Source: Parabacteroides distasonis
Lineage (GTDB): Bacteria; Bacteroidota; Bacteroidia; Bacteroidales; Tannerellaceae
Assembly: GCA_021531775.1 (NCBI GenBank)
Contig: JAFBIU010000001.1
Location: 124,001-188,000 of the forward strand
Direction of reading: 5' to 3'
DNA: 64,000 nt
Position 1 is the first letter of the stretch. Each line of letters begins with the position of its first letter. The translations under genes and the position numbers were made by a program. The notes under the pieces are model-generated. The model was not told the origin of the DNA, did not search any database, and was given only the letters and a program-made list of their open reading frames with translations. This document shows, one piece after another, positions 27,521-33,364 of this stretch.

Positions 27521-27695
27521 ACATAAGAGTACTTTCGAAAAAGTATTGAAACGATCTGGAAATAACCGGAATCTGTTCTTGCAAACGCTCTCTTTGGAAA
27601 CAGGCTGGAATACGAAAGGGTCTCAGTCGCGGAAATCATTAGAAAAGCATTTCTCCGAAAGGAATGGACAATTAACTTTGTATGCTGAACAATAG
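27468..27695 (+). CDS. Small hypothetical protein, doubtful
   Basis: This 75-aa ORF ends 27 bp before the DUF1848 gene. Its C-terminal two thirds (from KSTFEKVLKRSGNNRNLF onward) is basic and polar. It overlaps the preceding small ORF by about 50 bp in a different frame, so the true start may lie further in. No family is recognised. It could encode a small partner of the downstream radical-SAM-like protein, or be noise. Confidence 0.25.
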   Translation: MVNLGKIVKNVTIFLNYKHKSTFEKVLKRSGNNRNLFLQTLSLETGWNTKGSQSRKSLEKHFSERNGQLTLYAEQ

Positions 27696-27722
27696 GGACA
27701 CGGGCAAAACAATGAATGAAGT

Positions 27723-28775
27723 ATGAATGAGAAATTATATATCACAACAGATACAGGTGAACGTGTTGAGGCGATGGCTCCGGTAATCATCTCAGCCAGC
27801 CGGTCAACTGATATACCAGCCTTTTATGCCAAGTGGTTTTTTAACCGCTTGGCTAAAGGTTATTGTGTTTGGGTGAATCCGTTCAATCAAAAGAGAGTAT
27901 ATGTCTCTTTTGCTCGTTGCAAGGCCATTGTGTTTTGGACCAAGAATCCCGGGCCAATTCTGCCCTACCTAACTGAATTGGATCGAAGAGGTATTCATTA
28001 TTATTTTCAAGTGACATTAAATGATTATGTCAAGGAGGGGTTTGAGCCGAATGTGCCTTCTGTCGAATCCCGGATAGCTACTTTTCAATCACTATCCAAG
28101 CTCATCGGGCATGAAAAGGTTATTTGGCGGTTTGATCCACTGATTATGACTCCCCAGATCACCCCTCGCATGTTACTTTCAAAAATCTGGAAAATCGGAA
28201 ATCAATTGAAAGGATATACGGATAAATTAGTGTTTAGCTTCGTGGATGTACAAGCCTATCGTAAAGTGCAAAACAATCTGATTAAAGAAACCGGTTGCTT
28301 TACGAAAGATAATGTTGGTTTGGCTGAGTTGAGTCGTGATCAAAGGCTGGAAGTGGTTGAAGGTTTATGCAAATTGAGGGAGATCTGGAAGAAGGATGGT
28401 TGGAATATGTCGTTGGCTACTTGTGCAGAGGAGGTAGATTTAGACCAGTATGGTATCGAACACAATCGTTGCATTGATGGGGAACTGATGAAGCGTCTGT
28501 TTGCGGATGATGAGGATTTTGTCTATTATCTGAATACTGGTTATTTGCCGGAACGGGATCTTTTCGGTCAACTTATTCCTCGTCGAGTTAAAGATACCAG
28601 CGGGTTGAAGGATAAAGGACAACGAAAAATCTGTGGTTGTATGGTGAGTAAGGATATTGGTATGTATAATACTTGTCGCCATTTATGTGTCTATTGTTAT
28701 GCGAATACCAGTAAAGAATTGGTATTGAAGAATCAATTTCATCATTCCGAGGATAGTGAGAGTTTGATGGAATAA
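27723..28775 (+). CDS. DUF1848 family protein (radical-SAM-like Fe-S protein)
   Basis: This 350-aa protein starts with a PVIISASRSTDIPAFYAKWF block, followed by YCVWVNPFNQK and VFWTKNPGP, the conserved N-terminal signature of DUF1848. The C-terminus has CGC (near residues 304-306) and CRHLCVYC (near 318, 322, 325), a cysteine cluster suited to binding one or more Fe-S clusters. The family is distantly related to radical SAM enzymes, but no reaction is established for it. The codon use and lower GC content resemble the flanking accessory genes more than the core genes. It lies between CGTAACC repeat copies 5 and 6. Confidence 0.85.
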   Translation: MNEKLYITTDTGERVEAMAPVIISASRSTDIPAFYAKWFFNRLAKGYCVWVNPFNQKRVYVSFARCKAIVFWTKNPGPILPYLTELDRRGIHYYFQVTLNDYVKEGFEPNVPSVESRIATFQSLSKLIGHEKVIWRFDPLIMTPQITPRMLLSKIWKIGNQLKGYTDKLVFSFVDVQAYRKVQNNLIKETGCFTKDNVGLAELSRDQRLEVVEGLCKLREIWKKDGWNMSLATCAEEVDLDQYGIEHNRCIDGELMKRLFADDEDFVYYLNTGYLPERDLFGQLIPRRVKDTSGLKDKGQRKICGCMVSKDIGMYNTCRHLCVYCYANTSKELVLKNQFHHSEDSESLME

Positions 28776-28822
28776 TCAACTATGATAAATACAGCAGTTT
28801 CGCCTACAGACCGATCAGTGAA

Positions 28823-28855
28823 GCGTAACCCGTAACCGTAACTTGCGTTTTTAAT
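28823..28855 (+). repeat. CGTAACC-family repeat, copy 6
   Basis: An exact core copy (28824-28843) is followed by TGCGTTTTTAATA. The T-rich tail is shared with copy 7 and more loosely with copy 4, so the repeat unit is longer than the 20-bp core. Confidence 0.85.
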
Positions 28856-28907
28856 AGCATTCAACTGGGTAGAGGGGAAGAGGGGGAAACATCCAAAAAA
28901 ACTACGA

Positions 28908-28989
28908 ATCATCGAAAAAGTGTGGGATTTAACAATTGGTATCATCGAAAAAGTGTAGGTTTTAATAATTAGTATCATCGAAAAAGTGT
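28908..28989 (+). repeat. 33-bp tandem repeat upstream of the DUF4143 ATPase gene
   Basis: ATCATCGAAAAAGTGT occurs at 28908, 28941 and 28974, exactly 33 bp apart, about three helical turns. The segments between the first and second, and second and third, copies are also alike (a GGGATTTAACAATTGGT type). The last copy ends 33 bp before the ATG of the ATPase gene. It looks like an iterated binding site in the promoter region. Confidence 0.8.
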
Positions 28990-29021
28990 ATATTCGCAGG
29001 TGAAAGACAAATATTTTCGGT

Positions 29022-30317
29022 ATGAATAGGCAGATATACAATGAGTTGAAGCGATGGAAGACGAGTCAGGATCGTAAGCCTCTCGTGCTTTTGGGGGCAA
29101 GACAGGTCGGCAAGACCTGGATCATGCGATATTTTGGTGCTCAAGAGTATGAAAGTGTGGCCTACATCAACTGTGATGATGAACCTAGGGCCAAGGAACT
29201 ATTTACACCGGATTATGATATGGATCGAATCTTATTGTCCATTCAAGTGATCACAGGTGTGAAGGTTTTTCCTGGCAAGACCTTAGTCATCCTCGATGAG
29301 ATCCAAGAGCTGGAGCGAGGACTTCACTCCTTGAAATATTTTTACGAGAAATCTCCTCAATATCATGTAATGGTTGCCGGATCGTTACTTGGCATTACAT
29401 TGGGACGTGGCGAATCCTTTCCGGTAGGCAAAGTCGATATGCTCCACATGTATCCCATGAACTTCTCCGAATTTTTGGATGCAATGGGCAAAACAGAATT
29501 GATTACTCTCATCCATTCCAAAGAATGGCAGGTTATCGAATTGATGAGAGATAAGTTTGAGTATCTTCTTCGACAATACTATTATGTAGGAGGAATGCCG
29601 AAAGTCGTTTCAAAATATGTCAGCAATGGTGACTTGGCTGAAGTGAGGAAAGAACAAATGGCCATCGTTGATGCCTACCGACGCGACATCTCCAAGCATA
29701 CGACCAATCGGGAGTCCATGAGAATCGCTCAGGTATTGGATTCATTACCCTCGCAATTGGCTCGGGAAAACAAGAAGTTTGTTTATGGGGCCGTCCGGAA
29801 AGGGGCCCGGGCCGCAGACTTTGAACTGGCCATACAATGGCTTGTGGATGCAGGTATAGTACTTCGCGTCCATCGAATCAGTGAAGCCCGTATGCCATTG
29901 AAGTTCTACGAGCAATTGGAATCTTTCAAACTTTTCCTGCTGGATTGCGGCCTGCTTGCCTGCATGGCCGATACGGCTGCCGACCAGATGTTGGTCGATA
30001 ACAAGGTATTCATTGAATTCAAAGGAGCTTTTACCGAGCAGTACGTTGCACAGGAATTGTTTTCCATGGGTATTAAGCCCTATTACTGGAGCAATGACCG
30101 TACACCGGCCGAGATAGACTTTGTCGTACAGCAGGATGGGAAGGCGATACCCATCGAGGTCAAAGCCTCTACGAATGTACGATCCAAATCGTTGGCCCAA
30201 TTCATCAAGGACAACGAGGGATTGAAAGGTTTGCGTCTCTCCCTCTGCTCCTATATCGACCAGTCATGGATGGAGAATGTACCGCTTTATGCGTTGGAAG
30301 GATGGATGAGCAGGTAA
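29022..30317 (+). CDS. ATP-binding protein, AAA_14/DUF4143 family
   Basis: This 431-aa protein has an N-terminal ATPase domain with Walker A GARQVGKT (residues 25-32) and Walker B-like LVILDEIQEL (near residue 95). A sensor-like VAGSLLG strand follows. The C-terminal half (about 220-400) is DUF4143, with a FTEQYVAQEL segment and a YYWSNDRTPAEIDFVVQ...IPIEVKAS stretch. That D...ExK pattern resembles a restriction-endonuclease fold. The family is widespread and multicopy in Bacteroidota, with no settled function. It lies between repeat copies 6 and 7 and has a 33-bp iterated element before its start. Confidence 0.88.
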   Translation: MNRQIYNELKRWKTSQDRKPLVLLGARQVGKTWIMRYFGAQEYESVAYINCDDEPRAKELFTPDYDMDRILLSIQVITGVKVFPGKTLVILDEIQELERGLHSLKYFYEKSPQYHVMVAGSLLGITLGRGESFPVGKVDMLHMYPMNFSEFLDAMGKTELITLIHSKEWQVIELMRDKFEYLLRQYYYVGGMPKVVSKYVSNGDLAEVRKEQMAIVDAYRRDISKHTTNRESMRIAQVLDSLPSQLARENKKFVYGAVRKGARAADFELAIQWLVDAGIVLRVHRISEARMPLKFYEQLESFKLFLLDCGLLACMADTAADQMLVDNKVFIEFKGAFTEQYVAQELFSMGIKPYYWSNDRTPAEIDFVVQQDGKAIPIEVKASTNVRSKSLAQFIKDNEGLKGLRLSLCSYIDQSWMENVPLYALEGWMSR

Positions 30318-30345
30318 ACATATCTCTTGGCTTTATCTATTACAA

Positions 30346-30378
30346 GCGTAACCCGTAACCGTAACTCGCGTTTTTAAA
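30346..30378 (+). repeat. CGTAACC-family repeat, copy 7
   Basis: An exact core copy is followed by CGCGTTTTTAAA, closest to copy 6. It lies 28 bp after the DUF4143 ATPase stop codon and is the last copy in the window. Confidence 0.85.
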
Positions 30379-30400
30379 GCCGATAATTTGTGGATGTGCT

Positions 30401-30451
30401 CGATTCTTGCTCGGTAAGTCGAAAAAAAATGGGGTTACCGAGCAAGAATCG
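30401..30451. repeat. 17-bp perfect inverted repeat upstream of the M15 peptidase gene
   Basis: The arms CGATTCTTGCTCGGTAA (30401-30417) and its exact complement (30435-30451) flank a 17-base A-rich loop. The right arm reaches to 13 bp before a perfect -7 box and covers its -33 region. No T-run follows on the plus strand, so an operator or attachment-like site is more likely than a simple terminator. Confidence 0.75.
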
Positions 30452-30463
30452 TGAGGTTTTGCT

Positions 30464-30471
30464 TACTTTTG
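30464..30471 (+). promoter_or_regulatory. -7 promoter box for the M15 peptidase gene
   Basis: TACTTTTG matches TAnnTTTG exactly, about 95 bp before the ATG at 30566. The -33 position falls in the right arm of the 17-bp inverted repeat and has no TTTG. Confidence 0.5.
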
Positions 30472-30565
30472 TAGAAACATAAATGATTGTAGTATGAGTA
30501 ATTTTTGATGTATTTGCTCAATTACGTGAATATCTTGCATCCATTTGTAGAATAACAGTTTGACT

Positions 30566-31309
30566 ATGTATCGAACGATTGGGTATATGATCGTCTGCTT
30601 GAGCTGGATGGGCGTTTCTCCGGTAGCAGCACAGGAGGGTGAGCCGGTTCGGCAGGAACAGGGTTGGCTGGCTCGTTGGCAGGCGGGCGAAGAGGTGAGT
30701 GAGTCGATGGTGGCCCAGGTGGGTGTGGAGCATTGCTTTACGAGCGGGCCGATTACGGAAGAACTCTTCCAACGCATGCAGGGACGCTCTTACAAGGCTG
30801 ATTGTATCGTTCCCCGGGAGGAGTTGCGCTACTTGCAGGTGTTGCATCGCGATGCGACAGGAGCCATCCGGTTGGGCGAGTTGGTATGTAACTGGGCGAT
30901 AGCGGATGATCTGCTCCACATCTTTCGGCAGTTGTACGAAGCCTCCTATCCGATCGAACGGATGGTGTTGATTGACGATTATGAGGCGGATGACGAGCGT
31001 TCGATGGAGGCAAACAACAGTTCGGCTTTCAACTTCCGGTTCATTGCCGGAACCCAAAAACTCTCCCGTCATAGTAAGGGTATGGCGGTCGATATCAATC
31101 CGCTCTACAATCCCTACGTGAAGAAGCGTCCGGATGGATCGCTCCATGTGAGTCCCGCAACGGGTCGTCGGTATGCCGACCGCTCTGCCTCTTTGGCGTA
31201 TATGATTCAAGCGGATGACCTTTGTTGCCGTCTCTTCAAGGAGCATGGCTTTCGATGGGGAGGCGATTGGAACAGCCTGAAGGACTATCAACACTTCGAG
31301 AAACCATAA
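30566..31309 (+). CDS. Secreted M15-family peptidase (L,D- or D,D-carboxypeptidase/endopeptidase-like)
   Basis: This 247-aa protein has a signal peptide (about residues 1-22, ending VAAQ). The C-terminal zinc-peptidase domain is of the VanY/M15C type, with SRHSKGMAVDINP giving His169 and Asp176 and the final DYQHFEKP giving His243, the HxxxxxxD...H zinc site. GGDW shortly before is the usual companion motif. It probably cuts peptidoglycan stem peptides in the periplasm. I chose the ATG giving MYRTIGYMIV over an in-frame TTG two codons upstream. It is a single-gene unit followed by a bidirectional hairpin. Confidence 0.88.
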   Translation: MYRTIGYMIVCLSWMGVSPVAAQEGEPVRQEQGWLARWQAGEEVSESMVAQVGVEHCFTSGPITEELFQRMQGRSYKADCIVPREELRYLQVLHRDATGAIRLGELVCNWAIADDLLHIFRQLYEASYPIERMVLIDDYEADDERSMEANNSSAFNFRFIAGTQKLSRHSKGMAVDINPLYNPYVKKRPDGSLHVSPATGRRYADRSASLAYMIQADDLCCRLFKEHGFRWGGDWNSLKDYQHFEKP

Positions 31310-31387
31310 AGGAATACGAATGAGGCACTTGGTCAGGTTGTTCAAACCGATTATGTTGGGCAACGGTTGGGCAAATGAGGAAATAGA

Positions 31388-31426
31388 AAAAGCGTAAACA
31401 GTTATAATACAACTATCTACGCTTTT
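31388..31426. terminator. Bidirectional terminator between M15 gene and tRNA-Arg
   Basis: The arms AAAAGCGTA (31388-31396) and TACGCTTTT (31418-31426) are perfect, and an inner AGTT/AACT pair extends the stem. The A/T outer ends give U-runs in both directions. It follows the tRNA closely on the minus strand. Confidence 0.65.
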
Positions 31427-31432
31427 GCGAAG

Positions 31433-31506
31433 TGATCCGGGTGGGATTCAAACCCACGACCTTCAGAACCGGAATCTGACGCTCTATTCAGCTAAGCTAC
31501 CGAACC
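31433..31506 (-). tRNA. tRNA-Arg(CCG)
   Basis: This is a 74-nt cloverleaf. The acceptor stem GGTTCGG pairs with CCGGATC (two G-U pairs). The anticodon stem TCAGA/TCTGA encloses the loop TTCCGGT, giving anticodon CCG (reads CGG, Arg). The T-arm is GTGGG-TTTGAAT-CCCAC. The discriminator is A and the CCA end is not encoded. Confidence 0.95.
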
Positions 31507-31569
31507 AAATGATGGTGCAAAAGTAAACATTATCTTTTAGAGTTGCAAACTTTGATGGAAAAAATAATC

Positions 31570-31577
31570 TATCTTTG
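31570..31577 (+). promoter_or_regulatory. -7 promoter box for asnA-ung
   Basis: TATCTTTG matches TAnnTTTG exactly and lies 47 bp before the asnA ATG. A TTTG is present upstream, but at 15 bp rather than about 20 bp spacing. Confidence 0.5.
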
Positions 31578-31624
31578 TCCCCCGATAAACAGAAACAGAT
31601 ACAAACACAAAGCAATAAACATAT

Positions 31625-32662
31625 ATGAGCTATTTAATTAAACCGGCTGGATATAAGGCTCTTCTGAACTTGCCCCAGACAGAAATGGGTATCAAGAAGA
31701 TCAAGGACTTTTTCCAGCAGAACCTGTCTTCTGAGTTGCGTCTCCGGCGTGTGACCGCACCTCTGTTCGTGCTCAAAGGTATGGGTATCAATGATGACCT
31801 GAACGGGACGGAACGGGCCGTTACCTTTCCGATCAAGGATTTGGGAGATGCCAAGGCTGAGATTGTCCATTCGTTGGCCAAGTGGAAACGGTTGACGTTG
31901 GCCGACTATCAGATCGAGCCGGGCTATGGTATCTATACGGATATGAATGCCATCCGTAGCGATGAGGAGTTGGGCAACCTGCACTCGTTGTATGTCGATC
32001 AGTGGGACTGGGAGCGCGTGATGCTGCCGGAAGAGCGGAATGTCGAGTTCTTGAAAGAGATTGTCCGACGCATTTATGCCGCTATGGTCCGGACGGAATA
32101 TCTGGTCTATGAGATGTTCCCCATCATTCGTCCGACACTGCCGGCACAGATCCATTTCATCCATGCCGATGACCTGTTGAAGCAGTATCCCAACTTGACA
32201 CCGAAACAACGGGAGGATGCCGTCACACGTACCTATGGTGCTGTCTTTATCATCGGTATCGGTTGTCCGTTGAGCAATGGCGAACGACACGACGGCCGTG
32301 CACCGGACTATGACGACTGGAGTACGGTGGCCGAGAATGGACAGATGGGACTCAATGGCGACCTGTTGGTGTGGGATCATGTGTTGGATCGGGCGGTCGA
32401 ACTCTCTTCGATGGGTATTCGTGTCGATCGGGAGGCCCTGTTGCGCCAGTTGCGTTTGGCCCATGCCGAGGATCGTGCGCAACTCTATTTCCACCAGCGG
32501 TTGCTGAATGGCGAACTGCCCCAGAGTATCGGTGGCGGTATTGGTCAGAGCCGTCTCTGTCTGTTTTACTTGCGCAAGGCACACATTGGCGAGATCCAGG
32601 CCAGCATTTGGCCGGAGGAGATGCGTCGGGAGGCCCGCGAGGCAGGTATGTGGCTTATTTGA
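31625..32662 (+). CDS. asnA: Aspartate--ammonia ligase
   Basis: This 345-aa protein has the length of AsnA, the ammonia-dependent asparagine synthetase related to class II aminoacyl-tRNA synthetases. It converts aspartate, NH3 and ATP to asparagine in the cytoplasm. Recognisable blocks are the N-terminal LNLPQTEMGIKKIKDFFQQN, the VDQWDWE motif (near residue 120) and the C-terminal IGGGIGQSRLC motif-3-like segment. It is followed after 36 bp by ung on the same strand, probably in one transcript. Confidence 0.96.
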   Translation: MSYLIKPAGYKALLNLPQTEMGIKKIKDFFQQNLSSELRLRRVTAPLFVLKGMGINDDLNGTERAVTFPIKDLGDAKAEIVHSLAKWKRLTLADYQIEPGYGIYTDMNAIRSDEELGNLHSLYVDQWDWERVMLPEERNVEFLKEIVRRIYAAMVRTEYLVYEMFPIIRPTLPAQIHFIHADDLLKQYPNLTPKQREDAVTRTYGAVFIIGIGCPLSNGERHDGRAPDYDDWSTVAENGQMGLNGDLLVWDHVLDRAVELSSMGIRVDREALLRQLRLAHAEDRAQLYFHQRLLNGELPQSIGGGIGQSRLCLFYLRKAHIGEIQASIWPEEMRREAREAGMWLI

Positions 32663-32698
32663 TGAATCATCATCGTAATCTTATAAATTGAATCAGAT

Positions 32699-33361
32699 AT
32701 GGACGTGAAGATGGAACCCAGCTGGAAAGAGCGGCTGAAAGAGGAGTTCGACAAACCCTATTTCGAAGAGTTGATCACCTTTGTGCGGGAGGAATACCGC
32801 ACGCATACGGTCTATCCACCGGGACCGCTCATCTTCAATGCCTTTGCCCATTGTCCGTTTGACCGGGTGAAAGTGGTGATCTTGGGACAGGATCCCTACC
32901 ACGAGCCCGGTCAGGCGCACGGGCTCTGCTTCTCTGTACAGGACGGCACGCCTTTTCCACCCTCACTGGTCAACATTTTCAAGGAGATACAGAACGAATT
33001 GGAGACGCCCATACCTGTGAGCGGTAACTTGCAACGGTGGGCTGACCAAGGGGTCTTGCTGCTCAATGCGACCTTGACGGTCCGGGCACATCAGGCCGGT
33101 TCGCACCAGAAGAGGGGTTGGGAGACCTTCACGGATGCCGTTATCCGTTGTCTGGCGGAGGAGCGTTCGCACATTGTCTATCTGTTGTGGGGATCGTTTG
33201 CCCAAAAGAAAGGGGAGGTGATCGATGCAAGCCGTAACTTGGTGTTGAAATCGGCCCATCCCTCTCCACTCTCTGCCTACCGGGGCTTCTTCGGGAATGG
33301 TCATTTCAGTCAGGCCAATGATTACTTGATGACGACCGGACAGACGCCCATCGAATGGTGA
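32699..33361 (+). CDS. ung: Uracil-DNA glycosylase
   Basis: This 220-aa family 1 UDG removes uracil from DNA to start base-excision repair. The water-activating loop [13 protein letters not shown] gives the catalytic Asp65. The DNA-intercalation loop [11 protein letters not shown] gives His187. Uracil recognition residues lie in [11 protein letters not shown]. The start used gives [10 protein letters not shown]; an ATG four codons later is also possible. It ends 3 bp from the 3' end of the convergent LptD-like gene, with no terminator hairpin in the gap. Confidence 0.97.
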   Translation: MDVKMEPSWKERLKEEFDKPYFEELITFVREEYRTHTVYPPGPLIFNAFAHCPFDRVKVVILGQDPYHEPGQAHGLCFSVQDGTPFPPSLVNIFKEIQNELETPIPVSGNLQRWADQGVLLLNATLTVRAHQAGSHQKRGWETFTDAVIRCLAEERSHIVYLLWGSFAQKKGEVIDASRNLVLKSAHPSPLSAYRGFFGNGHFSQANDYLMTTGQTPIEW

Positions 33362-33364
33362 CGA

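Larger units (their letters stand above)
31310..31624. other. Intergenic region with tRNA-Arg, terminator and asnA promoter
   Basis: Apart from the terminator hairpin, the minus-strand tRNA-Arg and the asnA -7 box, the first 75 bp after the M15 gene show nothing recognisable. No protein gene is present. Confidence 0.6.

Noticed and set aside
28908-28989. Possible CRISPR array
   Set aside because: Only three 16-bp repeats, with spacers that are themselves similar, and no cas genes nearby.
28742-29041. 99-codon minus-strand frame with repeated TFSMI words upstream of the DUF4143 gene
   Set aside because: The amino-acid repeat is simply the 33-bp tandem DNA repeat translated; the region is better read as a regulatory array.
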